Assembly (NCBI GenBank): GCA_021776785.1
Contig: JAJFFF010000024.1
Location: forward strand, 84,526 to 148,525
Source of the DNA: Planctomycetota bacterium
GTDB taxonomy: Bacteria > Planctomycetota > PLA2
Direction: 5' to 3'
Length of the DNA stretch: 64,000 nt
Shown: positions 1-8,646 of the stretch, piece by piece
How the letters are laid out: every line of letters begins with the position of its first letter
Position numbering within the stretch: the first letter of the stretch is position 1
Translations under genes and position numbers: made by a program
Notes under the pieces: generated by a model
Database searches by the model: none
Seen by the model: only the letters and a program-made list of their open reading frames with translations
What the model was told of the DNA's origin: nothing

Positions 1-348
1 CTTGCCGGTTTCGCCGGCGTTCTCGAAGGCATTTTGGTCGAGCGGCGCGTTTCGCACGCGCGCATGCGCCGTTTCGCCCGCGAAGCCGCGCATGTTTGCC
101 ACTTGATCGGCGAACACGCCTTTGAACGCGGCCGTCGCGGCCCGATTCACGTGTTGGCGCTGGCGGGACCGCAACGATTACATCTCCGCATCGTGGATCG
201 CGGGCGTTCGTTGTCGGATCAGATCGCCAAGGTGTTCTCGACCCAAGCGCGGCTGTTTTTGGATTTTCGTTACTCGAGCCCGATCGACAACATCAACCTC
301 ACGGAGTTCGCGTTTGCGTACGCCGGGTCGGGAGTGTTCGTTTCGTGA
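1..348 (+). CDS. C-terminal part of an unrecognised protein, possibly a degenerate RsbW-like ATPase
   Basis: This reading frame is open at the left window edge, so the N-terminus and true start are missing; about 115 residues are visible and it ends in TGA at 346-348. The segment LHLRIVDRG at about residues 61-69 resembles the strand/G-box of HATPase_c_2 anti-sigma kinases, but a clear N-box is not visible. The next gene starts at a GTG overlapping this stop, and the third gene of the operon is a SpoIIE-type phosphatase, a usual partner of RsbW-like kinases. The family guess rests mostly on that context and is weak; the reading frame is secure because of the tight translational coupling. Confidence 0.5.
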   Translation, partial: LAGFAGVLEGILVERRVSHARMRRFAREAAHVCHLIGEHAFERGRRGPIHVLALAGPQRLHLRIVDRGRSLSDQIAKVFSTQARLFLDFRYSSPIDNINLTEFAFAYAGSGVFVS

Positions 349-905
349 CGCCTCGAAGTCGCGCCCGCCCCGTTTCGCGCGCTGCTGTCATTGGCGGCGC
401 GGTGACGCGGGAAGATCTCAAGGACGCATCCGGCCGCGGCGGTCGTGCGGGTTCGCCGCTCCTGCACTCGCTGCTCGCACAGTCGCTGCCGAGTTTGGAA
501 GAGCTCGCCGCAGCGTATGCGGCCGCGGGCTCCGATCTTCGTTTGGACAACTCGTTCCTCAAGTTGACGCCCAAGGCGGCGGGCTTGATCGATCCGGAAC
601 TCTTGCGACGCGAGCGTTGCCTGCCTGTCGAAATCGTCGAGGACATTTGCATCCTCGCGGTTGAGTCGAGCCGGGCGCAGCCCGCGGTCGAAGCCGTGCG
701 CGCGGTGTTGAAGCGGCGCGTGCTCCCGGTGTTGGCGGAAGCCGCCGACATCGACCGTGCGCTGGATGAGCTGCGCCCCGCGCCGTCCGCCGCGTTTCAA
801 GGACCGTTGCCGACCAAGGATTCGCCGGTTCACGCCCGCTTTCGCGACTTCGTGCTCGACGACGCGGTCGTCGACGCCCTGCGCGCGACGGAGTGGAAGG
901 CATGA
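345..905 (+). CDS. GspE N-terminal-like (MshEN) domain protein
   Basis: A 186-residue protein starting at GTG 345, whose start overlaps the stop of the upstream gene. Residues of about 45-145 fit the second half of the GspE/PilB N-terminal (MshEN) domain: a helix ending in LAQSLPSLEELAAAYA, then a short strand, then LPVEIVEDICILAVESS, then an alpha-beta finish with LRP. This domain is found at the N-terminus of type II secretion/pilus ATPases and as a stand-alone c-di-GMP-binding regulator. No ATPase domain follows, so a regulatory role is more likely than a motor role. The stop overlaps the ATG of the SpoIIE-type phosphatase gene (ATGA), so both are probably made together. Family call moderate; ligand binding is inference. 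Confidence 0.65.
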   Translation: MTPRSRARPVSRAAVIGGAVTREDLKDASGRGGRAGSPLLHSLLAQSLPSLEELAAAYAAAGSDLRLDNSFLKLTPKAAGLIDPELLRRERCLPVEIVEDICILAVESSRAQPAVEAVRAVLKRRVLPVLAEAADIDRALDELRPAPSAAFQGPLPTKDSPVHARFRDFVLDDAVVDALRATEWKA

Positions 906-2224
906 AGCGCCGCGCAAACAAAACTGCGAACACCAAGGTGGGCAAGAACGAGAACGCCGCGTCGTCCAAGCCTGTTGCCAAGGCCGCGCAACGCGTCAGG
1001 GCTACAAAGAAACCCGCCGCCGTTCCGGTTGCGCCCGTTCGGCGCGTCGGGCGGACGACCTTTGCGGCGTCGGCCGCCGTCGCTTTGTACACCGCGGCCG
1101 CGTTCGGCGTCTTGTTGTACGCCGGACTTGAATCGGCCGGCGCTTGCTTGGGCGCCGCCCTCATCGGTATTGGCGTTGCAGCACTGGCGGGACGCGTGGT
1201 AGCGCGCACCGAAGAAATGGAGCGCCGCCGTCGCGTCGCCAGCGTGCAGTTGGAAGCCGCTCGCGAGCGCGCGGAAGGCGCACCGGTCGTGCGCAAAGTT
1301 TCCAAGGCAGCGTCCGCGTCGCTCGCGCCGCCGAAGTCGCCGAAGCTGGCGGCACCGAAGGCCGCCGCGGCCTCGCCCGTCGCGACCAACGGACCAGCCG
1401 CCGCGCGGATTTCCGTCGCGGCCGCCGGTGTGACGCCTCAGTACCGTCGCGAGATGCGCGAGAGTCGCGAGATTCAAGCAGCGCTGTTGCCGCGCGAAGT
1501 GCCCTTTATCGACGGTTACCACATCGAAGTGGACTACCAACCGTGCGGCGCACTCGGCGGAGATTTTTACGACTTTCGTCACTACGAGGACGGTCGCCTG
1601 TTGATGACGTTGGGCGACGTGTCGGGCAAGGGCCCGGCGGGCGCGATCGTCATGGCGATGGTGCAAACGCTCTTTCGGGAGAAGGCGCCTTTGGCGTCCG
1701 GACCCGCCGATCTCTTGCGCCGCGTGAACGACGGCTTCGCCGGCACGCTCGGCAAGGGCGTGTTCGTTACGGCGATGGTCGGCATGCTCGATGCGGAACG
1801 CAGTCGCTTGACCTTGGCGGGGGCGGGGCACCACCCGGTGCTGCTCCTGAACCCTGGCGAGCGTCGGACGACGCGCGTCGGCGCCCGCGGGCACGCGCTC
1901 GGCTTGATGTCGGGGTCGCCGTTCGCCGATTCGTTGGTCGAGACCAGCATCGATCTGGCCGCGGGCGATTCGCTTCTGCTCTATACCGATGGCGCCACCG
2001 ATTCGTTCGAAGACATCACCGACGATGTTGGTGAAAACCGCTTGATTGCGGCCGCCGCCGCGGCGGTTATGCCTGGCCCTTATGGGGCGTTGCAGCGCTT
2101 GCGCGACGATCTTTGGCAGGGCGGCGGGCGGCGCGACGACACCACGATGGTCTTGGTTTCGCGCCTCGGCGACCTGGATGCGACGCAGGCACGGGCCGTG
2201 CGAACCACCCGCGTCGAGGCCTAG
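902..2224 (+). CDS. Membrane-anchored SpoIIE/RsbU-type serine phosphatase
   Basis: A 440-residue protein with a basic Lys/Ala-rich N-terminus, two predicted membrane helices at about 52-74 and 78-99, a low-complexity Ala/Pro linker, and a C-terminal PP2C-type SpoIIE domain from about 185 to the end. Metal-binding motifs are visible: GGDFYDF, LGDVSGKGPAGA, LYTDGATDS and the final RRDDTTMVLV. RsbU/SpoIIE enzymes dephosphorylate anti-anti-sigma (STAS) proteins to free a partner switch. ATG 902 was chosen because it overlaps the upstream stop as ATGA; a GTG at 893 is possible. No STAS protein is nearby, so the substrate is unknown. The membrane anchor implies envelope-linked sensing. Confidence 0.9.
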   Translation: MKRRANKTANTKVGKNENAASSKPVAKAAQRVRATKKPAAVPVAPVRRVGRTTFAASAAVALYTAAAFGVLLYAGLESAGACLGAALIGIGVAALAGRVVARTEEMERRRRVASVQLEAARERAEGAPVVRKVSKAASASLAPPKSPKLAAPKAAAASPVATNGPAAARISVAAAGVTPQYRREMRESREIQAALLPREVPFIDGYHIEVDYQPCGALGGDFYDFRHYEDGRLLMTLGDVSGKGPAGAIVMAMVQTLFREKAPLASGPADLLRRVNDGFAGTLGKGVFVTAMVGMLDAERSRLTLAGAGHHPVLLLNPGERRTTRVGARGHALGLMSGSPFADSLVETSIDLAAGDSLLLYTDGATDSFEDITDDVGENRLIAAAAAAVMPGPYGALQRLRDDLWQGGGRRDDTTMVLVSRLGDLDATQARAVRTTRVEA

Positions 2225-2521
2225 CCCGGCCCCTTCCGGCAAAAAAGTGTTTAAAAAAATGAACACTTCGGCCAAGATGCGCTCGTCAAGGTAATGGCAA
2301 ACGGGGTCCGCCACCTGCGAGCGCGGACGGTTTGGAGACAAAGTCGGGCCAGGGTTGTCCCTCCTTGCGAGGGTCGTAAAACGACACCTTCACTCCATAC
2401 CATTACCCTATTCTCAGACTGTTCCCCCTGGCTCGACGCTCTTCATGGTCGGCATCAATCGATGCTGACGATGAAGAGGACGATGAAGAGCATGCGCCCT
2501 TGGCGTGTCGCTGCGTGTCTT

Positions 2522-2608
2522 CTGGTTCAGCGTCTGACGACGCGTGTTTTCTGGTTCAACGTCTGACGACGCGTGTTTCCTGGTTCAACGTCTGACGACG
2601 TTGAGACG
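2522..2608. repeat. Three tandem 29-bp hairpin repeats (cluster 1)
   Basis: Units start at 2522, 2551 and 2580 with an exact 29-bp period. Each begins CTGGTTCA and holds the core CGTCTGACGACG. The core folds as a small hairpin with loop TGAC: in the third unit TCAACGTC pairs with GACGTTGA (8 bp). The first has GCGTC/GACGC; the second is a hybrid sequence whose AACGTC...GACGCG arms pair less well. The last unit of the cluster leaves the repeat with GTTGAGAC. The same arrangement recurs 173 bp downstream. Confidence 0.85.
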
Positions 2609-2694
2609 TTGTTGTTCTTGCGGTTTGGCATGCCTTTGGGCGCTCGATTTCGCCTCTGGCGGCTGATGCGCGTGTGTTGTGCGCTGGGTGTTTC

Positions 2695-2781
2695 CTGGTT
2701 CAGCATCTGACGCTGCGTGTCTTCTGGTTCAGCGTCTGACGACGCGTGTTTCCTGGTTCAACGTCTGACGACGTTGAGACT
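2695..2781. repeat. Three tandem 29-bp hairpin repeats (cluster 2)
   Basis: Units start at 2695, 2724 and 2753. The order mirrors cluster 1: the last unit again has the longer TCAACGTC/GACGTTGA stem and exits with GTTGAGAC. The first unit reads CAGCATCTGACGCTG, where the two arms changed in a way that still allows a CAGC/GCTG stem. This suggests duplication of a whole three-unit block followed by divergence. Confidence 0.85.
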
Positions 2782-3082
2782 TTGAAGGGCGTTTTGGGCT
2801 TCGTGGTTCGTTGTTTTTGCTCTCTTTTGGCTTTGGGACGAATTCGTTGCGGGTTGCTTGGGTCCTGGCGCTCGCTCGTGCTGTGTTGGGGTCGGCTGGC
2901 TTCTGTTTTTCTCCCGGATTCAGGCGCTTCTTGCTGGGGCGGTAATGTGGTCTTGGTCGTCTCGTTTTGAGACGCCTGCTCGTTCCGGCGTTCGGCCGAA
3001 TTAGTCCCGCTTTCTTCCGCATTGGGTTCGTCGTCAAGGCGGCCGTTCGAGATGCCGAAAGGAAAGAGGCGAATTCGGCACT

Positions 3083-5329
3083 ATGAGCGAGCACACGAGC
3101 GTACGCAACATCCTCACTTCGAGGGTGGTCTACTGGGGTCCTGCGGGCTCCGGCAAGACGACGTCTGTCAACACGTTGCGGCGTCTGCTCGACCCCGAAC
3201 GCCGGACGCATACCTACAGCTTGGCGCTGCAGAACGGTCAGACGCATTCGTTCGATCTCTTGCCGATTGAGGAGTTTCGCTTCGGTCGGTTCCGGGTTCG
3301 TATGCGCGTCGTGGCGGTGCCCGGCAGCGCGAGCCAACTGGAGATGCGCCGCGCGCTCGTGCGTCGCGCCGATGCGATCATTTTTGTTGCGGACTCCCGC
3401 CGCGCCGCGTTGCAGCGCAACGTCGAGAGCATGCACGATCTTCTCGATGCGATGCAGGCTCACGACATCGAGCCGACTTCGGTGCCGGTCGTGTGGACGT
3501 GCAACTACCAAGACGACGCCGACGCGGCGTCGCGGACCGAAGTGGCGCAAGCGTTGGGGCTCCCCGCCGACTCCATGATGGAGTCCGTCGCCACCGAAGG
3601 CCACGGCATCTTGGAAACATTTGGCGAAGCGTTTCGGTGGGTGACAGGCAAGCTCGTCGAACAGCACAAGGTGCCGAACGTCGACACCGATGGCGTGATG
3701 CCGACGCAGGTGCTTCCGCAGCTCGTGCGGGGCGCGCAGCCGCGCCAAAGCGACGACGCGAAGAATCAGTTGGTCATCAACGTGCCAGAGAAACTCGCGG
3801 CGCGCGCGCAGGACGCTGAAGTACAGCTTCGTTTGGTCGAGGCGCACATCGAGTGCGAGTCGCTGCGTCAACAATTGGACCGGCGCAATCAGGAGTTGAT
3901 GGCGATTAACCGCGTCGCGCGTTCGATTCTCAGCGCGATGGAAGCGGACAACCTTCTAGTTGTCTTGCTGGACTCGACGGCCGAGTACCTGGGCGCCGAG
4001 TTCGCATCCTGCGTGTTGTTTGATCCGACGAATGCCGGCCAACTACGCACGCACGTGCTTGGATTTGGCCGCGATCCGATCCTCGGTCTCCCGCCGGCCG
4101 GCGCGCAGCGATTCTTCGAGTTCTTGCAAAACTCGGACGGGCCGGTTCCCGCGGATGCCAAACGCAACCCGGACTTGCTGCACGACCTGAAGAGCGTGGA
4201 TCGCCGCGTGACGGGCGCCATGATTCAGCCGATCAAGGGTGCGCGTGGCAAGCCGGCGGGTTGGATCTCGATCTACTCGTGCGCTGAGGACATCGTGCTT
4301 ACGACGCAGCAGTTGCTGTTTCTAAGCTCGATCAGCCGCCTCGCCGCGCTCGGCATTGAACAGATCGCGTTGTTCGACAATGCGCGGAATCACAGTTCTT
4401 CGACAGAAGACGCGCTTCGGACGAAGACTGGCGAACTCGAAATGGCGAACGCTAAGATTCGCGCGCTGAATCGCGGTTTGGAGTCACGCGTCACGGAGCG
4501 GACGCACGCGCTGGAGAACTCGAACCGCCAACTGCGTGAAACGCACGCCGGGTCCGTTTACGCCGCGCGCTTGAGCGGCATGGCGCAGCTTGGCGCCTCG
4601 TTCGCGCACGAAGTGAACAACCCCGTGGCGGGGCTCACGGGCAACTTGCACTTCATGCGCGAGGCTCTTGACGAGCTGCGTTCGCGCGTGGCCGTGACGT
4701 CGGCGGAAGGCGCGGATGCGCTGCAGGCGATCGATGAGTTCGAGGAAGTCATCGGCGAGTCGTTGCAGAGTGCGGGACGCGTGAGCAGTCTCATTGGGAG
4801 CCTGAAGCGATTCGGCGCCGAGGACGGCGGCACCAAGTCCATCTCTGTGAACGCGCTGATCGCGGACGCCGTCATGCTGATGGAGGAACGCCTCCATCAG
4901 TGCGCCGAACTGGAGCTGCGTCTTGGCGACGTCGGCGATCTTGTGGGCGACGAGTCGCACGTCAGCCATGTCGTGCTGGCACTCTTGACCAATGCCGTTG
5001 AAGCGATCGAGCGCACGGGCAACCCCGGAAAAATTTCCGTCACGACGTTTCAGACGGGCGAGAAAGTCACCCTTGTTGTGCGCGACGATGGTGTGGGCGT
5101 GGCGAGCGAACTTCTGCCGCGCGTTTTCGAGCCGTTCACGACGACGAAAGACGGCGTGGCGAGCGCCGGACTGGGATTGCATTGCGCGATGCGCACGGTG
5201 AAGTCGATGGGCGGGACCATTCGCATGCGGAGCAAGCCCGGCGACGGAACGACGGTCACGGTCGTCGTCCCCGTGGCGGTCGCGCTCGCCGTTGAGACCG
5301 AGCTCGCATCGGGGGGCAACGAGGCATGA
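3083..5329 (+). CDS. MglA-like GTPase domain / GAF / histidine kinase fusion
   Basis: A 748-residue soluble protein. Residues 1-195 are an MglA-like small GTPase: P-loop GPAGSGKTT at 19-27, the switch II strand VVAVPGSAS at 77-84, VFVADS-like FVADS at 101-105, and a TCNYQDD segment at 139-145 where MglA has the NKxD motif. The switch glutamine of PGQ is Ser here and the guanine-recognition motif is degraded, so hydrolysis or nucleotide choice may be altered. About 270-415 is a GAF-type sensor, followed by a coiled coil, then a kinase core: H509 in FAHEVNNP, N-box TNAVEAIE near 635, DDGVGV at 668-673, FEPFTTTK and GLGLH. Its stop overlaps the start of the response regulator (ATGA), so the pair is a two-component system. 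Confidence 0.9.
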   Translation: MSEHTSVRNILTSRVVYWGPAGSGKTTSVNTLRRLLDPERRTHTYSLALQNGQTHSFDLLPIEEFRFGRFRVRMRVVAVPGSASQLEMRRALVRRADAIIFVADSRRAALQRNVESMHDLLDAMQAHDIEPTSVPVVWTCNYQDDADAASRTEVAQALGLPADSMMESVATEGHGILETFGEAFRWVTGKLVEQHKVPNVDTDGVMPTQVLPQLVRGAQPRQSDDAKNQLVINVPEKLAARAQDAEVQLRLVEAHIECESLRQQLDRRNQELMAINRVARSILSAMEADNLLVVLLDSTAEYLGAEFASCVLFDPTNAGQLRTHVLGFGRDPILGLPPAGAQRFFEFLQNSDGPVPADAKRNPDLLHDLKSVDRRVTGAMIQPIKGARGKPAGWISIYSCAEDIVLTTQQLLFLSSISRLAALGIEQIALFDNARNHSSSTEDALRTKTGELEMANAKIRALNRGLESRVTERTHALENSNRQLRETHAGSVYAARLSGMAQLGASFAHEVNNPVAGLTGNLHFMREALDELRSRVAVTSAEGADALQAIDEFEEVIGESLQSAGRVSSLIGSLKRFGAEDGGTKSISVNALIADAVMLMEERLHQCAELELRLGDVGDLVGDESHVSHVVLALLTNAVEAIERTGNPGKISVTTFQTGEKVTLVVRDDGVGVASELLPRVFEPFTTTKDGVASAGLGLHCAMRTVKSMGGTIRMRSKPGDGTTVTVVVPVAVALAVETELASGGNEA

Positions 5330-5697
5330 GTGAGCCGATCCGCATCTTACTTGTGGACGACGAGGCGCTCGTTTTGTCGTCGCTCCGCCGGTTGCTCGCG
5401 CGCCGTGGATTCGACGTGGTGACGGCGCCGTCCGGAGCGGCCGCATTGGAGAAACTCGCGTCTGCCGAGTTCGACATCGTCTTGACCGACTACAAAATGC
5501 CCGGGATGACAGGGGCCGAACTCTTGGAGCAGGTCACGTTGCGCTGGCCGAACTTGCACCGTTGCATGCTCACCGCGCAGGCCGACCCCGACGTGGTTGC
5601 GAAAGCGATCGCCAACGGCGTGATCCACCGCGCCTTTCGCAAGCCGTGGGACAACGCTGCGCTCGTCGAAGCGCTCAAGACCGTCGCCGCCAGCTAG
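5326..5697 (+). CDS. Single-domain response regulator, partner of the GTPase-kinase
   Basis: A 123-residue receiver with no output domain. Acidic pocket D11-D12, phospho-acceptor D55 in VLTDYKMPG, MLTAQAD in the switch position, and K106 in FRKPW are all present. The FRKPW ending and overall pattern are like receivers found in RpfG-type regulators. ATG 5326 overlaps the kinase stop. With no output domain it must act by protein contact or be part of a phosphorelay. Confidence 0.92.
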   Translation: MSEPIRILLVDDEALVLSSLRRLLARRGFDVVTAPSGAAALEKLASAEFDIVLTDYKMPGMTGAELLEQVTLRWPNLHRCMLTAQADPDVVAKAIANGVIHRAFRKPWDNAALVEALKTVAAS

Positions 5698-5810
5698 CGC
5701 CCGCGCTTCTCTCTTGCTGTCTCTGTGCTGTCTCTCTTGGCTCCAGCGGGGGGCGGCGTGATTCCGTTGAACGCTCCGTTGGGCCGCGTCTCCGCTCCGC
5801 GTCGGTCTCA

Positions 5811-6758
5811 CTAGTAGCGTCGCCGCCGCCGTTTGCGCGGTTTCGGTGCCACGATCCCGCCCTCTTCTTGCTCGTCTAAATCCGTCGAGCCGGGTTTGAT
5901 GCCGGGATCTTTACCCTCGACGAGCAGTTCGAGCGCGGCGACTAAGTCCGAGAGTTGCGGACGCGCCTCGGGTGCTCTCTGTGTGCACGCATCGATGAGA
6001 TCGGGGATGGCGCGTCGCAAGAACGGTTGCACTTGCCGCAGCGAGGGAAACTCGCTTTGCAGGTGCGACTTTGCGATGTCCACCGCGTTCGTGATCGAGC
6101 CAAACGGCGGGTAGCCGGCGAACGCGTGGAACAACAGGCAGCCGATGTGATAGACGTGGGCCGCGCCGCTGATGGGTGCGCTGCCCGCGAGTTGCTCCGG
6201 CGCAATGTAATGCGGGTCCTGCGCGAGCTTGCCGCGGAGTGCCGCGAGCTCCTCCAGCGTGACAATGTTGCGCATCGTGACGACACGGCAGCCGCCGGAC
6301 TCGCGCATCGTCAAGGACTGCGGCGAGAGGTTCTTGTGCGCAAACCCCTTTTCGACCAAGAACTCCATGGCGCGCGCCGCATCCAGCAGCACCGAAACGG
6401 CCACGCCTTCCGCGAGCGGTTTCCCGTCGCGCAAACGCGTGGCGAGGGAGTCGGCTCCGATGCGTTCGACGACCAACGTCAGCGGGTCGTCGCGACGCGC
6501 GTCGATCAACCGGGACAGGCTCGGGTGGTCCAACCCGGCGAGGCGATCCATCTCTTCGAGAAACGTCTGACGCGCCCCGGCGTGCGTTTCATATTTCGGC
6601 TTGAGCACCTTCAGCGTCAGCTTGCGTTGCAGACTGATCTGTTCGGCGTCGAACCAAAGTCCGATCGAATCGGAGCCGACTTGGCGGCGGATCCGATAGC
6701 CGGGAATGTCAATGCGGACGGGCAGGGTGCTGGCGGTGCCAATATCGGTGTTGTCGGT
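5811..6758 (-). CDS. Ser/Thr kinase-like protein, probable pseudokinase
   Basis: About 316 residues starting at a GTG near 6759-6761 on the minus strand and ending in TAG at 5811-5813. The fold is a Hanks-type kinase: a degraded glycine loop (QVGSDSIGLW, 27-36), the ATP lysine K51 in LTLKVLKP, and APE at 187-189. The catalytic loop, normally HRDLKPxN, is HKNLSPQS at 142-149, so the catalytic Asp, the Lys and the metal-binding Asn are all replaced. The DFG region reads VTMRN (161-165). It is therefore unlikely to transfer phosphate and more likely scaffolds or binds a partner. The C-terminus is strongly basic (KPRKRRRRR). It is divergent from the ABC exporter genes, with about 92 bp between them. 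Confidence 0.85.
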   Translation of the reverse strand, partial: TDNTDIGTASTLPVRIDIPGYRIRRQVGSDSIGLWFDAEQISLQRKLTLKVLKPKYETHAGARQTFLEEMDRLAGLDHPSLSRLIDARRDDPLTLVVERIGADSLATRLRDGKPLAEGVAVSVLLDAARAMEFLVEKGFAHKNLSPQSLTMRESGGCRVVTMRNIVTLEELAALRGKLAQDPHYIAPEQLAGSAPISGAAHVYHIGCLLFHAFAGYPPFGSITNAVDIAKSHLQSEFPSLRQVQPFLRRAIPDLIDACTQRAPEARPQLSDLVAALELLVEGKDPGIKPGSTDLDEQEEGGIVAPKPRKRRRRRY

Positions 6759-6853
6759 CACAACTAGATTCTATCCTTTCCACGGTCGGCCATAAGAAAG
6801 CAGATTCGTTTGGATGTGCCCAACATCGCCCTTCGCTTAAGGTTTGAACGCAG

Positions 6854-7846
6854 ATGATCGAGGTAGAGGCGCTCAAGAAGAGTTTTTTTGTTCACAAAAA
6901 AGAGCCGGGCCTCGTCGGCTCGCTGCGGTCGCTGTTTGTGCGCAAGCGCACCGAGAAGGTCGCCGTCAGAGACGTATCGTTCCGCGTGGATGAGGGCGAA
7001 ATCGTCGGGATCGTCGGCGCGAACGGGGCCGGCAAGACGACGCTCGTCAAGATGCTGGCGGGGATCATTCATCCGAGTGCGGGAAGTGCGAAGGTGCTCG
7101 GATACGTGCCGTGGGAGCGCGATGATGAGTTGCGACGTCAGATCGCGCTGATTATGGGGCAGAAGGCTCAGCTCTGGTGGGATCTTCCGGCCGCCGACTG
7201 TTTCCTTCTTCTAAAAGAGATCTACAAGATCCCAGACGCACAGTACAAAAAGACACTCGACTACCTCGTCGATGTGCTGCGCGTCGGCGATGAGCTCAAC
7301 GTGCAGATCCGCCGGCTGTCGCTGGGCGAGCGCATGAAGATGGAGCTGATCGCGACCCTCCTGCACAGTCCGCGCGTCGTGTTTCTCGACGAGCCGACGA
7401 TTGGGCTCGACCTTACGGCGCAACGCGCGATCCGCGAATTCATTCTTCAGTATCGCGCGGAGCATCGGCCCGCGATGCTCGTGACCAGTCACTACATGGA
7501 GGACATTCGGCGCCTTTGCCCGCGCATCTTGATCATGCGCGAAGGCGAGGTCGTGTACGACGGGTCGCTGCAGCGCGTCATTGACAAGTACGCCGATTCG
7601 AAGTTGCTGCGCGCGCACGTGCGGCCGCATGCGAAGCCGGTGGTCATGCCGCCGACGCTGGCCGCTCTCGGCGACGTCGTGGAGTGCAGTGAGGAGTCGG
7701 TGTGTCTGCGTGTGCCGCGCGATGCGGTGGCGACGGCTTCCGCGCGCCTTCTCGATCACTTCGACGTGGTTGACTTCGCGATCGAAGAGGTTGGCATCGA
7801 GACGATCATCGAGCGCATCTTTCTGGCGAAGGGCGACGTTGCGTGA
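6854..7846 (+). CDS. ABC transporter ATP-binding protein of an ABC-2 exporter
   Basis: A 330-residue ATPase. Walker A GANGAGKTT at 55-63, signature LSLGER at 155-160, Walker B VVFLDE at 175-180, and switch His in VTSHYMED. The long insertion before the core strand (residues 12-36) and the extended C-terminal domain from about 250 match the ATPases paired with DUF990/ABC2_membrane_6 permeases (COG4586 group). It is the first gene of a three-gene operon with two permeases whose starts overlap the preceding stops. The substrate is not shown by sequence. Confidence 0.93.
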   Translation: MIEVEALKKSFFVHKKEPGLVGSLRSLFVRKRTEKVAVRDVSFRVDEGEIVGIVGANGAGKTTLVKMLAGIIHPSAGSAKVLGYVPWERDDELRRQIALIMGQKAQLWWDLPAADCFLLLKEIYKIPDAQYKKTLDYLVDVLRVGDELNVQIRRLSLGERMKMELIATLLHSPRVVFLDEPTIGLDLTAQRAIREFILQYRAEHRPAMLVTSHYMEDIRRLCPRILIMREGEVVYDGSLQRVIDKYADSKLLRAHVRPHAKPVVMPPTLAALGDVVECSEESVCLRVPRDAVATASARLLDHFDVVDFAIEEVGIETIIERIFLAKGDVA

Positions 7847-8646
7847 GTACGTTCGCGCATATCGTGAGCGTCGAGGCGCGGACGCGCTTGAGCTATCGCG
7901 GCGCGTTCTGGTTCAACGCTGCGTTTGGATTCATGAGCGACTTCGGCGTCGTGTTCTTTGTGTGGACGGCGATGTTCGCCGAGTCGGGTCACGCGGAGAT
8001 CGGCGGCCGCACGCTGAGCGCGACGATCAACTACTACCTGTTGGTCGCGCTCCTGGGACGCATGGTGCGCGGCGATCGCTTCGAGGGCCAGATTAGCGCG
8101 GACATCTACGAGGGCGGCCTTAACCGTTATCTCGTGTTTCCGTACTCGTACTTTCGTTTTAAGTACGCGCAACGGCTTGGTCAGATGGCGCCCGAGTTTC
8201 TTAAGTCGGTTGTCTTTGGGGTGCTTGCGATCTCCTTCGTCAGTTTCGAAAGCGCGGCCTTCACGGTCGGCAGCGTGATCATGGGATTGGGGGCGGTGTT
8301 CGTCGCGAACCTCGTTTTCTTCTTGATCATGACGATCGTTCATCAGGTCGCGTTTTGGGCGGACAACGTTTGGAGTCTCGACGTCGCCGTGTGGTTTGTG
8401 GCGTCGCTGCTCGGCGGCTGGATGCTGCCGTTGAGCGTCTTCTCTGAGCCCGTGCGGGCGTGGCTCGAGGTGCTGCCGTTCCGGTTCCTTTACGACTTTC
8501 CCGTGCGCGTTTTGATGGGCGAGATCGGCGCGGTCGAGTGGGCGCGAGGGATTGTGGTTGTCGCGGTGTGGTGCATCGCACTCGCCCTCGTGAGTCGATG
8601 GGTCTGGCGTCGCGGTCAACGGCGGTACACCGGGGTCGGCATCTGA
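7843..8646 (+). CDS. ABC-2 type permease (COG4587/DUF990 family)
   Basis: A 267-residue membrane protein beginning at GTG 7843, which overlaps the ATPase stop. It has about six hydrophobic segments: 25-45, 62-80, 115-135, 145-175, 185-205 and 228-250. The DISADIYEGGLNRYL-like segment near 83-98 (here ISADIYEGGLNRYLV) is characteristic of DUF990 permeases. It should form a heterodimer with the next gene product. Confidence 0.88.
   Translation: MSTFAHIVSVEARTRLSYRGAFWFNAAFGFMSDFGVVFFVWTAMFAESGHAEIGGRTLSATINYYLLVALLGRMVRGDRFEGQISADIYEGGLNRYLVFPYSYFRFKYAQRLGQMAPEFLKSVVFGVLAISFVSFESAAFTVGSVIMGLGAVFVANLVFFLIMTIVHQVAFWADNVWSLDVAVWFVASLLGGWMLPLSVFSEPVRAWLEVLPFRFLYDFPVRVLMGEIGAVEWARGIVVVAVWCIALALVSRWVWRRGQRRYTGVGI

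Larger units (their letters stand above)
2225..3082. other. 860-bp non-coding region with hairpin repeats, GT-rich on the + strand
   Basis: No convincing gene is seen. The interval begins with an AT-rich inverted repeat (AAGTGTT at 2245-2251 and AACACTT at 2262-2268). It then holds two clusters of 29-bp hairpin units at 2522-2608 and 2695-2781, and ends in a strongly GT-skewed + strand from about 2782 to 2990 with a short inverted repeat, CGTCTC/GAGACG, near 2960. Short open frames here have no ribosome site or protein-like composition. The skew and repeated hairpins leave room for a transcribed non-coding RNA or a long structured leader for the GTPase-kinase gene at 3083. Confidence 0.6.

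Noticed and set aside
2245..2268. AAGTGTT/AACACTT hairpin as a terminator after the phosphatase
   Set aside because: The stem is short and AT-rich, the loop is an A-run, and no T-run follows on the + strand.
830..2341. Long minus-strand open frame of about 500 codons opposite the SpoIIE phosphatase
   Set aside because: Composition is Arg/Ala/His-rich as expected from the reverse strand of GC-rich codons; the plus-strand gene has clear motifs. The same holds for long antisense frames at 27574-28758 and 29610-30866.
2294..2566. 90-codon + strand frame in the repeat region
   Set aside because: It runs into the hairpin repeats, has no protein-like pattern and lacks context.
2522..2781. Repeats of 29 bp resembling a CRISPR array
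   Set aside because: Units are directly adjacent without spacers, and no cas gene is near.
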